Positions 43,883-53,550 are shown, counted from the first letter of the stretch. The stretch: 64,000 bases of DNA from Auricularia sp. M13 (GCA_037042915.1 CM073194.1:2232001-2296000); one strand, 5' to 3'. The notes: generated from the sequence alone by a model not told the origin. Program-made: numbers and translations.

Positions 43883-44328
43883 TGTAAGCTACGGGAACCG
43901 TAGGGTAATTAGTAGCTTGCAGAATCCGAGTCTTTTGCTTTCAGAAGAGCAGGAAAAGCTCAAGTCGTGAGTTGCTCAAATACTCCGATTGCAAAAGAGC
44001 CTCCCCTCCATGGGCCACTCTGAAATCCTTTATATACATGCATTCCGAGTCACTTCCGAGTCACTAAGGCTAAGGCAGATGAGACGCGTGGCCATCGAGA
44101 CGCGTGGCCACCGGCTGAGTCTTGGCAGTCATTCCTGGGCGAAATGTGAGTCAGTCAATGACTCCAGAGAGTCGGGTGCATGCTATTCAGGATTCTCAGG
44201 TGAATTACAAGGTGGGGCAACGTAATGTAAGTAAATTAAAATGCGTATACCTTGTCTGCCGCAGCGGGACGAGCCCGGCCGCGAACAGAGCTGACGCGGA
44301 GGGGTGAGTCGCGCGTGCGTGCATGACA
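43883..44328 (-). repeat. 5' LTR of element B
   Basis: 446 bp, identical to the 3' LTR. On the minus strand the TATA box TATATAAA lies at 44036-44029. The sequence just inside (minus-strand ACTTTTTGAGTTC) does not begin with TGG. I found no Tf1-like self-complementary start, so the primer is unknown. Confidence 0.95.
44029..44036 (-). promoter_or_regulatory. TATA box of element B LTR promoter
   Basis: TATATAAAGG on the minus strand, about 150 bp from the inner end of the LTR. The same box is present in the 3' LTR near 32763-32772. Confidence 0.7.
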
Positions 44329-44547
44329 CTCTCATTCTCTACTGGCAGATGATACACATATGCTGACGGGACGACCCGCCTTTACAGCGATATTCCGTCG
44401 GGAAACTGGATGTACGAGCCGCAGGCACGTAGTCCCAGCTGCTTTTTCTCCTTCTGTGCTGACCTGCTGACAGTCGACAGTGCTCTGCTTCGATTTGCGC
44501 GCGATCGAGTGCTAGGTAGCCGGACGGGACCGCCGCACTCGACGCCG

Positions 44548-44847
44548 GGATGGTGTACGAGCCTTCGCAGGAGGAGCTAGACGAGATCAACAAGAAGATT
44601 GACGACATGGAGAGAATGTTCGTGCAGAATCCGCTTTGGGGCGCCTACCCCATTTTTACGACCGGGCAGCAGCCCATCGACATCGTCTGCCATCCTCATA
44701 CTCGTCGCCGAAGCTACTGAGCCATTGCCCATCCAGAAGCAACTGAGCTTCATCGCCAAAAGCATCTTCTGTGAATGGGCATACGTCCTTGACCTCGACC
44801 TTTGCGTGATCGAGTGCTGGAGAGGCGGAATTGCCTTGCGCAGATAA
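44548..44847 (+). pseudogene. Relic of the 31.1-31.9 kb gene family (middle part)
   Basis: Reads DAGMVYEPSQEELDEINKK then, after a frame break near 44700, ILILVAEATEPLPIQKQLSF and FCEWAYVLDLDLCVIECWRG. These match DAGMVYKPTKEEL and CEWSWVLDLDARALECWRG of the gene at 31107-31939. No complete frame; opposite strand to that gene. Confidence 0.7.
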
Positions 44848-44974
44848 CCAAGTAGGTGCAGGACACATCATCGGCGCAAGCTGTATGATAGGTATCTCGG
44901 TTTCTGCAATATGGCATAGTAGATTGACTGGTTACACGGTGACCTAGTGACTATCATTTGCCAAAAAACTTGTC

Positions 44975-46276
44975 CTAGAACCATTCCTGATCGACAGCGG
45001 AGTTATCAGTCCAATATTCGTACTCCAGCTCGACCTCGCCAGACGGAGAACGGCGCGGATACCACGTACGCCACACCGCCACATCGACCATATGCGTCGT
45101 CAGAAATGAAATGATATCGAGCCAGTGCAAAGTGTGAGCGATCACGCCCGCCTGGGCCACCAAAACTGGGTCCCACATTTGAAAGGTAAGGCTTGGATGT
45201 CTCTGAGAGTAAAGACCGAGATCGAGGTTCAGGCGGAGCACGCGAAGATGATGCAGCGGCGAAAGGGTGTTAGCAATCGCGTCCTGCGAAGGGTTCGTCA
45301 GAGTTGGCCTTCGACACGTAGGTCAAAATAGGACACACGATGTGCAGATCAACTTCATGGCACGGCGACCGCATGAAAGAAGTATCATCGGCGCGGTATT
45401 GGTGTAGTTCAAAGAACGTCAAGTTTGGACATGACTTGGCGATGAGCGACAAGAGCTGCATCTCCGCGCCATCCTCGCGGACAACGATCTCCAAACGGCA
45501 CAGGCCAGCACCGCCGAGTGCAAGAGTTTGAATGATCCGCAGCGCAGCCTGGCAGGCTAGAATGGGCTCGGAGACGTCATTTCCGTCGACCAGCCGTCTT
45601 CGATAGTAGCGCGGTTGGTCGCGCAACGATAGCTCGGTGAGCTCTCCGGACAAGTGCGAAAATATTCCTTCGTTAGGCAGGACATCGGTGATCGTGAGTC
45701 TCTGCAAACTGACGTCAGGCGTTGGACCCCACGCAGAATCCACCGGATGGATGACCTGCGACGGTACGATTGCATCATTGCAAGAGCGAGAATGCGCAAG
45801 CGCAGCATGACAGAGAATAAGCGGTAGAAAGGAACATCAGTTTTGGGCGCTCCGCCCCAGATTACAAGCTTGCGCAGGTGCGGCCACGCGGTTGCTGCGA
45901 GGAATGACAGACGACAAGACTCGCCGGGTATTCGGAGGAGCTGGAGTTGCGGCACGAGCTGAGCGATTCCAGAAACTGCATTTCGGCTGCGATTTCGCCA
46001 ACGGTGACCTTCGTTAGGTCTCTCCAGCCTTGCGACACGTCCAGCGCCTGAAGGCTTGTGGCAGTCAGGGGGGACATCACACCCCGGAACTGGAAGTTCC
46101 TCGTCATGAATGTTGTCAAAGTGGGCGACAAAAGCGCAAATTTGACGTTGCATTCCGGCAATTCCGAAGCCTCCGAAGGTTGCCAAAAGATTGTGCGAAG
46201 GCGAGTCATGCTGCGCAGCATGCCGTGGTAGTCGAACCTCAGATTGTCCAAGTCACATAAAGTAATCCAGAGCATG
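44975..46276 (-). pseudogene. F-box/LRR-like protein gene, second exon, with frameshifts
   Basis: Minus-strand frames in succession: 46275-45862 (LWITLCDLDNLRFDYHGML), a shift near 45961, then QLVPQLQLLRIPGESCRLSF and AWPHLRKLVIWGGAPKTDVPF. A shift near 45778 follows, then VSLQRLTITDVLPNEGIFSHL...SCPNLTFFELHQY to 45270, and a further shift to 45241-44975. Repeated L-x-x-L-x-L spacing and 'SCPNLTFFEL' suggest the leucine-rich part of a mushroom F-box-like protein. The exon starts at 46276, after an acceptor GCAG. The upstream exon is at 54948-55177, separated by element D. Confidence 0.6.
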
Positions 46277-46284
46277 CTGCATAG

Positions 46285-46850
46285 TGTATGGCTCGATTCG
46301 CAGCCAACCTGCGAATCGAGTCCATACTAACGCTGAAGCGTTGGTACACCCGGAATCAGCCGGAGTGCGCGCACCAGCGCTTGAGCTCGTAGCCGCTAGC
46401 GCACGCTATCACGCGCATGCCTAGCAAATCCGTGATATTCTATTCGCGTCCAAGGGCTGACGAAGCGGTCCAGAGCGCTCGGAGCCGCTGCTTAGCTCCG
46501 TCGCTATAGCCGTTGCCAGACGCGGCCTCCGGATTGTACTCAATAACGGAACCGCTCCTCTTGTATCCTAGAGACCACAGTGACTCGGTATGACTCGTAT
46601 TAGATGCCGCACATGTATATAAGGCAAGGGAAAGCGACGAGAATGAGCAGAAGAGAGATTTCCCCCGAGCATCAGATTCACGAGCGGCTAGCGAGCCGAC
46701 TCCTCGTGTGTTTCAGACTTCGTTCTCATCATCCAGACGCGTCGATTGGCATCTTAAGATAGCATACGGCGGCCGAGTGTGAGAAATCGAGCAAGAGCGG
46801 TTCTATTTTGTCTCCCTGTCTCTCAGCATACGGACTTGCAAGCTCATACA
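46285..46850 (+). repeat. 5' LTR of element D
   Basis: 566 bp, TGTATGG...TCATACA. The first 43 bases form a long hairpin (46286-46327). TATA box TATATAA at 46616-46622. Confidence 0.94.
46616..46622 (+). promoter_or_regulatory. TATA box of element D LTR promoter
   Basis: TATATAAGG preceded by ACATG. The same box is in the 3' LTR near 54669. Confidence 0.7.
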
Positions 46851-46852
46851 TC

Positions 46853-46870
46853 TGGTGACCACCCGCTAGG
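46853..46870 (+). promoter_or_regulatory. Primer-binding site of element D (tRNA type)
   Basis: TGGTGACCACCCGCTAGG, two bases after the LTR. It starts with TGG, the complement of a tRNA CCA end, so this element is probably tRNA-primed, unlike element C. The tRNA was not identified. Confidence 0.6.
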
Positions 46871-47266
46871 GACATAGGCAAACTACCGCCGCCAAGTCCC
46901 CCCGGAGACGCTCTGGCAGAGAGAAAACGAGTTCCATTTCATCTCAGGCCAAAAGCACAGTCTCTCCGACCTCTTCCGCGTCGCAGAGGACAGACAGAAG
47001 CAAGACCGCTCCCAGTCGACGAAAACGCGACCGCGGGTCCGTCTCAGCAGCAAGAAGACGAGCCAGAATCTCCATTAACATCGTTAGCGGACGACGATCC
47101 ATTACTCGGCGAATTCGACGAGCATTGGGCGCAGCAGCTGTACCAGATCCACGACCGATCGGTTGAGCGCGCAAATCAGATCCTCGAGCAAGGAGGTGTA
47201 TTCCGCAGATCAGTATCAATTCCACAAAGACCAATTTCACCACCGAGACCTTCAACGCCAGCCACG

Positions 47267-47851
47267 ATGGCCGCCGTACCGATGCTCACGCCAAATGATC
47301 CAAAAGCGCCGAAGTTCAGCGGAAATGACTGCACGCTCGTACAATTCCTGGATGATTACGCGCGCATGGCAGATGCAGCGCTGCTCTCTCCTTACCAAAA
47401 ATGCTACAAACTCGCGGGGTATCTGTCTACCGAAGTACGCGAGGATCTCGAGCAGTATGAGGAATACAGCAGCCTTACGGAGGCGGGCGCAACGGCGGAT
47501 TCCTGGACAAAGTTGGTGGACCGCTTCTTCAAGGATTATCCCAACGCGAAGAGAGCGCGTGAAATTACGCGCGACGACTATAACAGCTTCGTAGCACGCA
47601 GTGAGACACGCGAAATCAGAACCGAAGAGGAATTGAACGCGTTCACGCGCGAGTTCAGGCGCTACACGACGCAACTCATTAAAAACAATCTGTTAGCCAA
47701 GCCAGACGTAGCGACAACGTTCTACCGCCTACTGCTGAAAGACATCGGCCATGACCTCACCTTGGCACTGAAACTGCAGAAGCCGAACTCTGACGATTTC
47801 GAGCTGGAAGAGATCGTCGACAGTGCGCGACGGCTCATCAAGAAAAGGTGA
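47267..47851 (+). CDS. Element D gag (capsid part)
   Basis: 194 codons from the first ATG: MAAVPMLTPNDPKAPKFSGN, then LVQFLDDYARMADAALLSPY and a capsid-like helical domain to DSARRLIKKR. The same frame is open for about 400 bp upstream (from about 46858) without any ATG yet reads as protein (LLGEFDEHWAQQLYQIHDRS). The real Gag may be longer. Ends at TGA 47849-47851; the frame resumes directly and joins the next ORF. Confidence 0.85.
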   Translation: MAAVPMLTPNDPKAPKFSGNDCTLVQFLDDYARMADAALLSPYQKCYKLAGYLSTEVREDLEQYEEYSSLTEAGATADSWTKLVDRFFKDYPNAKRAREITRDDYNSFVARSETREIRTEEELNAFTREFRRYTTQLIKNNLLAKPDVATTFYRLLLKDIGHDLTLALKLQKPNSDDFELEEIVDSARRLIKKR

Positions 47852-47890
47852 AATAACACAGGCATAGGGCTAGTCTTCGACCCTATAGTC

Positions 47891-49477
47891 ATGACCGCCA
47901 GCGTAGCCACCAGCAATCCCGCGCCCTTAGCTCAGATCATCAAACAAGAGGAACCGTTGTCAGCCAAGTACCAGGCACTCATGTCGCGGATTGAAGCATT
48001 GGAGAAAGAGCGCGATAATCTCTTGGGCAAAAAGAAAGCCTATACTGCGAACACGTCCCCCGGGGCGCAGCGGTCAAACGCGGCCAACGGTATCATATGT
48101 TACTATTGTCCAAAGGATGGGCACACCATGGGCCAATGCCCGCTGCTCGAGGAAGATCTCAGGAAAGGTCGATGCAAGCGGGACGAGAACAATCGTGTCG
48201 TATTCCCGGATGGATCACGCATTCCTTCAGGACCCGGCCGCAAGATGAGCGAGGCTGTAGCTGAGTGGAATAAGACCAAAGAAGAAGCAGCAGCCGTCCA
48301 CTCGGTCTCGGCGATGCTCGTCGAAGTCAGCGAGGAACTGGTTCAAGAAACCGCGCCAACACCGTACGCGCCTGTGTTCACAACGAGGGAAGCCGAAGAG
48401 TCGTGGTGGGCGTTCATGATGGACCAGGCAGCAGCGTATCAACAAGCGGCGGCAGGACGGCCAGGGTTGCGAAGCCAGAACAAGAAACCGAGTAGCGAGG
48501 TCCGAGAGAATCGCGATGGTGGCGAGAAACGTGACGCGCCTCCGCACATCGGCAAGGCGCCCGTGTCAAAAGAATTCGAACCTCGCGCAGCTCCAGCTCG
48601 ACGCGGGGAATCAGGGAAAATGGAGCCCGTACGGGCTGAGCAAGCCACAGATACCAAGGCGCAGTCAGCACCACAGGTGCCTGATCAGCGAGAGATCAGG
48701 GAAGGTACCGCTCGCGCGGCACCACACGCAGAAGCCGCACAGCCGGCGCGCCCGCAGTTCCGCGTGCAGGCGCCAGTCGAGCGGGACGGAATCGCCAACA
48801 AAATCGCTGAGCGCGCGATGGATGCGCAGGTCATCTGCACATTGGAAGAATTGGCCGCGATAGCACCGGAGCTCCAGCGTTACGTTCGAATGAAGGTCAC
48901 GCCGAAGCGTGTGAACGCGGGAAGCATGGAACAGGTCGAAAACGGAGTTGACGTCTGGAAGTATCGAGTCGTGGACGAACCTGAAGGCGGGTGGACTCCG
49001 GACACGGTTACAGCAAAAGTGTCGATGCCGCTCAGGTATCTGGACTGCCGGATCGGCAAGTTCGAGGTCGAGGGCGTGCTGGATGGAGGAGCACAGATTG
49101 TCATCATCTCGAAACGACTTTGGGTCGACCTGGAGCGTCCGATCGACAAGAATTTTCCCAGGATCACGTTGGAGGCGGCAAACAACTCGAAGGAGAAGAC
49201 GATTGGCCTATGTGCAAATCTGGAAGTAACGATTTTCGACATTACTTTTTACTTACAGGCGCACGTCGTGGAAGAAGCTCCGTTTGATCTGCTGCTCGGG
49301 CGTCCGTTTCTGTCTCTGGCGAAGGCCAAAGAGGAAGCCACAACTGACGGCGGGTCATTCATCACGTTGCATGATCCAAATTCGGACATTGCCCTTCGAG
49401 CACCTACAAAAGCACGAGCGAATCGTCGAGTAGGGCAGGCGGAGAAAGATGTAGCGAACCTTCAATCGCATTTTTGA
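47891..49477 (+). CDS. Element D zinc knuckle and protease
   Basis: Same frame as gag, separated only by the TGA at 47849-47851 and 13 sense codons. Coiled-coil stretch YQALMSRIEALEKERDNLLG, knuckle CYYCPKDGHTMGQC near 48098-48139, Glu/Ala-rich linker, then retropepsin EGVLDGGAQIVIISKRLW near 49073. A flap-to-helix part follows, DLLLGRPFLSLAKA. The active site reads D-G-G instead of D-S/T-G. Stop TGA 49475-49477 overlaps the pol ATG. Confidence 0.85.
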   Translation: MTASVATSNPAPLAQIIKQEEPLSAKYQALMSRIEALEKERDNLLGKKKAYTANTSPGAQRSNAANGIICYYCPKDGHTMGQCPLLEEDLRKGRCKRDENNRVVFPDGSRIPSGPGRKMSEAVAEWNKTKEEAAAVHSVSAMLVEVSEELVQETAPTPYAPVFTTREAEESWWAFMMDQAAAYQQAAAGRPGLRSQNKKPSSEVRENRDGGEKRDAPPHIGKAPVSKEFEPRAAPARRGESGKMEPVRAEQATDTKAQSAPQVPDQREIREGTARAAPHAEAAQPARPQFRVQAPVERDGIANKIAERAMDAQVICTLEELAAIAPELQRYVRMKVTPKRVNAGSMEQVENGVDVWKYRVVDEPEGGWTPDTVTAKVSMPLRYLDCRIGKFEVEGVLDGGAQIVIISKRLWVDLERPIDKNFPRITLEAANNSKEKTIGLCANLEVTIFDITFYLQAHVVEEAPFDLLLGRPFLSLAKAKEEATTDGGSFITLHDPNSDIALRAPTKARANRRVGQAEKDVANLQSHF

Positions 49478-52400
49478 TGTGGGAAGGGTCTGAACACTCA
49501 CCAACGGAATACCATTCGGCAGAGGCCCTTCCCGCATCAGTAGCCGCGACCATCAATTACAAGTGCCCCGCGGAGGGGGAGGAGGATGAGACCAAGGACA
49601 AGAACATGGCTGTTTTCAGTTTGAATCATGTACCCACGAACGACGAGATGAACACGCACCTGCGCCCAGCGCATTCGATTTACGAGCCGAGGACCGAGCG
49701 AGCCTCAATTGAGACAAGAGACCAAGCCGCGCGAGCGCTGCAGGATCAAGTAGAGCAGTTGCGACTGCTTTCTGCTGATCAGCAGGACGAGCTCATGCGC
49801 GAAAATACGGTCTGCCACGAGAAGGCAGCGACATACGATCAGTTTCTAGCTTGTCCAGCGGGACTAGCGGAATGGAATGCAGAAAAATTAGAAAAAGAAT
49901 GCGAGACGGATGATGAGTCGATAGAATTCAACGACGATGACTATATGCTATTCTACGTACGACCGGAGGATCGCGAGGAGGCGCGCTCCACCGGGGAGGT
50001 GTACGTGCAGGCTTACAGTGCTGGGCAAGTCGAACGAGCTGCAGCATCGTCAAGCCCTTGGATGCCGATTCCGGGCGAAGGGCCAATACGGATTCCGCCA
50101 GGTCCACGACCCAAGACTGGGCGTCCGACGAAGAAGTATAAGCCAGTGGCCATGAAGGTCAAGCCCACGTCGGAACGCTTACCCGAGGACTATCGCATGG
50201 TGAGAGAGCGACCCGCGGACTGCATGGAAGGACTCCCAGTGCTACCTCGGAATCCGCCGGAGTGGGTCTCGACGACCGAGCATCTGTCGGAGGAATGTAT
50301 GAGGGGGTTCAAGCTAGATGATAACGACTTCATCTTACCTGAAGAGGTCAAGCTTTTCAAATACATCATCGAGAGGCATCAAGCCGTGTTCGCCTGGGAA
50401 GAGAGTGAGCGACGACGGTTCAAAGAAACGTACTTCAAGCCGATAAAGTACCCCGTCGTGCCGCACGAACCATGGGCGGACAAGCACCATCCAATACCAC
50501 CAGGTGTACGGGACGAGCTGATCGAACTGCTCAAAAAGAAGATAGCAGCAGGAGTGTACGAACCGTCAAGTTCTTCCTATCGCTCTGGCTGGTTTTGCGT
50601 CATGAAGAAAGACGGGAAGTCCCTACGAATTGTGCACGACCTGCAGCGGCTCAATTCTGTGACAATTCGGGACGCGGGAACTCTACCTACACCAGACGAT
50701 TTCTCAGAATCTTGCGCGGGAAGAACGGTCATAGGCGCGCTTGACCAGTTCTCGTCGTACGATTTGCAGCTGGTAGACGCGGCCTCGAGGGACTACACGA
50801 CTTTCCAGACGCCGCTGGGGCCATACCGGCTGGTCTCATTACCTATGGGATGGACCAACTCAGTATCGATCCAGCACGGCAATCTCACCTTTATTCTTCA
50901 GCCAGAAATGCCCGAACACTGCGCGGCTTTCGTAGATGACATCTTCCCGCTCGGGCCGCGATCATTCTACTTAGATGGCGAAGGACGACATGAAACAATA
51001 CCCGGGAATACTGGAATCAGACGGTTTATCTGGGAATATGCAGAAACCCTCAACATGGTCATACAGCGACTGGATCACTCGGGCGCGTCAGTATCGGGCA
51101 AGAAAGCGCAGATAGCGGTACCGGCAACGGTGGTAACGGGGTATACGGTGTCATACGAGGGACGTACGCCGCTGCAAGAGAACGTCCAGCGAATCCTGGA
51201 CTGGCCGATGTGCGAAAACGTTCGCGACGTGCGAGGCTTTCTGGGAACAGCGGGCCTGTCACGACTTTGGATTAAGGATTTTGCGCAGAAGGCGAAGCCG
51301 CTCACCAATTTGGTCAAGAAAGAGACCGAGTTTGTGTTCGACGACGCGTGTCACATGGCTATGTATATCTTGAAGCTCGCGGTAGCCACTGCGCCGTGTC
51401 TCAGGCCAATCGATTATCGTTCCGGCCGCATAGTGATTCTGGCGGTCGATTCATCAGTAATCGGCGTCGGCTGCGTACTACTGCAACTGGGTGAAAAGAA
51501 AGAACAGTTCCCCGCACGATATCATAGCATTACCTGGAATGACAGAGAAGGACGGTACTCTCAGGCGAAACTCGAGCTATACGGCTTGTGGCGGGCTCTA
51601 CGAGCAATGCGATTATGGCTGTTCCAAGCACCTCAGCTCGTTGTGGAAGTCGATGCGAAGTACATCAAAGGGATGCTGAATAACCCGGACGTTCAGCCAA
51701 ATGCGACGATCAACCGGTGGATTGCAGGCATACTGCTTTTCCACTTCAAGCTGCGGCACGTACCTGGCGAACGGCACTCCGGCGCGGATGGCCTTTCTCG
51801 GTGCCGCGCGTCACCAAACGATCCCCAGGAGGAGGACAATGCTGAAGAATGGCTCGACCGTTATCTTGGGCTCTGGGTAGCGGGTATGCTGCAGCGCGTT
51901 GGTCAGACCCTGACGCCGGTGTCAAGCAATGGAGAACGAATCACGTACCCGCGAATCGAGTCCCCTCGCTTTGGCGCGCACCGCAAGTGCCCCACGACAG
52001 GTGTATTCGCGACGACTATGGCGACAAAGGACAATCGAGAAGTCCTCATAGATCCCCGAAAAGTGGTGATTGTTCCGCCGCGTGACGCGGGGCTGCTGGC
52101 CAAGGACGACGAACTGAGAGCAATTAGAGAGTATTTGACGGACTTCACTGCGCCAGACGTACCCGATAAAAAGCTTGTGGAATTCGTGCAAAAGACGAGG
52201 CGCTACTTTATCTTCGATGGGAAACTCATGAGGCGCGATGACCGGCATCAGCACCGAGTGGTGATCCTTGATCAGCGCCAGCGGGTACGAATACTGAGGG
52301 AAGCGCACGATGACCTGGGGCACAAAGGGCCATTCCCCACCCGTACTTTGATCAGAGAAAGGTTCTGGTGGCCAGGACTGGACGCGGATGTGCGGTGGTG

Positions 52401-53550
52401 GTGCGCCACTTGTCAACTCTGCCAGGAGAGACAGCGGACGACCATACGCATTCCGCCGGTGGTGGCACGAATAGCCACTCTGTTCCAGAAAGTCTACATC
52501 GATACCATGTTCATGCCAGTGTCAAACAAGAAGAAAGCGATAGTCCACGCACGATGCTCGCTGTCGTCTTATCCGGATTGCGTCTTGGCGCATGAAACGG
52601 GGGAAGCGATCGGCCGATTTATCCTTGAAGACATACTCTGCAGGTGGGGATATATCTCCGAGATCGTCTCAGACAACGGAACCCCATACGTAGCGGCCCT
52701 GGGTTGGTTAGCGAAGAAATACGGCATACGACATATTCGCATTTCTGGCTACAACTCACAGGCGAATGGTGCGATTGAAGCCAAACACTACAGCGTCAGG
52801 GAACCGATAGTCAAACTCTGCGACGACGATATATACAAGTGGCCGGAAGTGGCTCACCTGATCTTCTGGGCTGAACGAGTGACGGTGAGGCGGGCGACAG
52901 GCATGTCTCCTTATTATATGGTGCATGGCGTCGACCCGGTACTGCCGTTCGACCTCGCCGAAACAACATTCATCTCCCCGGCACTCCAGCCAGGGATCAC
53001 GATGGAAGAGTTGATTGCAATTCGCGCTCGCCAGCTAGAGCGGCGGCCGGAAGACCTCGCAGCCGCGCGCGAACGGGTTTACGCTGCACGCTTTGCGTCG
53101 CTACGGCAGTTCTGTGAGAAATACAAGAATTCAATCAAGAACTACGACTTCAAACCAGGGGAGTTGGTCATGGTGAAGAATACCGTCGCGGAAGCCGAGA
53201 TCGGGTGGAGGAAGTATGAAGACAAATACTTCGGTCCTCAGGTCGTCATTGCGCGGCACCACGGGGGATCCTATGTACTGGCAGAATTGGATGGATCCAT
53301 AGCGATGAGACGTTGCGCGGCGTTCAGAGTCGTGCCGTACTATCCGCGGCTGGCGGAGATATTCGATATACGCGGTATATTGGATGAAGGGTGCCAGCGC
53401 CTTCAGAAGATGGAGGAAGACGACATACAAGAAGGCCCGAAAGAAATGGATGACGAAGAAGCAAGTGACGGGGGATCAGGCGGAGAAGGCGCCGCAAACG
53501 AGTGGTACGAGGGCATCGACGACGTGGGGGAGGTGCCAGCGCGCGCCTAG
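49477..53550 (+). CDS. Element D pol: RT, RNase H, integrase (intact)
   Basis: 1357 codons from ATG 49477 without break. An N-terminal region of about 330 residues of unknown role leads to RT (SGWFCVMKKDGKSLRIVHDL; ALDQFSSYDLQLVDAASRDY; FQTPLGPYRLVSLPMGWTNS), with catalytic FVDD at 50929-50940. RNase H follows (ILAVDSSVIGVGCVLL, YSQAKLELYGLWRAL, VEVDAKYIKGML), then the integrase zinc domain HDDLGHKGPFPTRT...CQLCQ. The DDE core has VYIDTMFMP, IVSDNGTPY and YNSQANGAIEAKH. C-terminal GPQVVIARHHGGSYVLAEL; no chromodomain seen. Acidic tail. Stop TAG 53548-53550 shares CTAG with the antisense gene's stop. Confidence 0.95.
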   Translation: MWEGSEHSPTEYHSAEALPASVAATINYKCPAEGEEDETKDKNMAVFSLNHVPTNDEMNTHLRPAHSIYEPRTERASIETRDQAARALQDQVEQLRLLSADQQDELMRENTVCHEKAATYDQFLACPAGLAEWNAEKLEKECETDDESIEFNDDDYMLFYVRPEDREEARSTGEVYVQAYSAGQVERAAASSSPWMPIPGEGPIRIPPGPRPKTGRPTKKYKPVAMKVKPTSERLPEDYRMVRERPADCMEGLPVLPRNPPEWVSTTEHLSEECMRGFKLDDNDFILPEEVKLFKYIIERHQAVFAWEESERRRFKETYFKPIKYPVVPHEPWADKHHPIPPGVRDELIELLKKKIAAGVYEPSSSSYRSGWFCVMKKDGKSLRIVHDLQRLNSVTIRDAGTLPTPDDFSESCAGRTVIGALDQFSSYDLQLVDAASRDYTTFQTPLGPYRLVSLPMGWTNSVSIQHGNLTFILQPEMPEHCAAFVDDIFPLGPRSFYLDGEGRHETIPGNTGIRRFIWEYAETLNMVIQRLDHSGASVSGKKAQIAVPATVVTGYTVSYEGRTPLQENVQRILDWPMCENVRDVRGFLGTAGLSRLWIKDFAQKAKPLTNLVKKETEFVFDDACHMAMYILKLAVATAPCLRPIDYRSGRIVILAVDSSVIGVGCVLLQLGEKKEQFPARYHSITWNDREGRYSQAKLELYGLWRALRAMRLWLFQAPQLVVEVDAKYIKGMLNNPDVQPNATINRWIAGILLFHFKLRHVPGERHSGADGLSRCRASPNDPQEEDNAEEWLDRYLGLWVAGMLQRVGQTLTPVSSNGERITYPRIESPRFGAHRKCPTTGVFATTMATKDNREVLIDPRKVVIVPPRDAGLLAKDDELRAIREYLTDFTAPDVPDKKLVEFVQKTRRYFIFDGKLMRRDDRHQHRVVILDQRQRVRILREAHDDLGHKGPFPTRTLIRERFWWPGLDADVRWWCATCQLCQERQRTTIRIPPVVARIATLFQKVYIDTMFMPVSNKKKAIVHARCSLSSYPDCVLAHETGEAIGRFILEDILCRWGYISEIVSDNGTPYVAALGWLAKKYGIRHIRISGYNSQANGAIEAKHYSVREPIVKLCDDDIYKWPEVAHLIFWAERVTVRRATGMSPYYMVHGVDPVLPFDLAETTFISPALQPGITMEELIAIRARQLERRPEDLAAARERVYAARFASLRQFCEKYKNSIKNYDFKPGELVMVKNTVAEAEIGWRKYEDKYFGPQVVIARHHGGSYVLAELDGSIAMRRCAAFRVVPYYPRLAEIFDIRGILDEGCQRLQKMEEDDIQEGPKEMDDEEASDGGSGGEGAANEWYEGIDDVGEVPARA

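Larger units (their letters stand above)
32618..44328 (-). mobile_element. Ty3-type LTR retrotransposon B, full length, carrying two hAT-like MITEs
   Basis: 11711 bp on the minus strand, with identical 446-bp LTRs and the 5-bp duplication CTCTC (32613-32617 and 44329-44333). Contents from the 5' LTR on the right: gag in three pieces, protease-RT-RNase H, integrase with chromodomain. MITEs at 42345-43012 and 33549-34144 interrupt gag and the pol tail. Length without the MITEs is about 10.4 kb. Confidence 0.95.

Noticed and set aside
43860-44036. Tf1-like self-priming in element B
   Set aside because: No stretch near the predicted RNA start is complementary to the sequence next to the 5' LTR.
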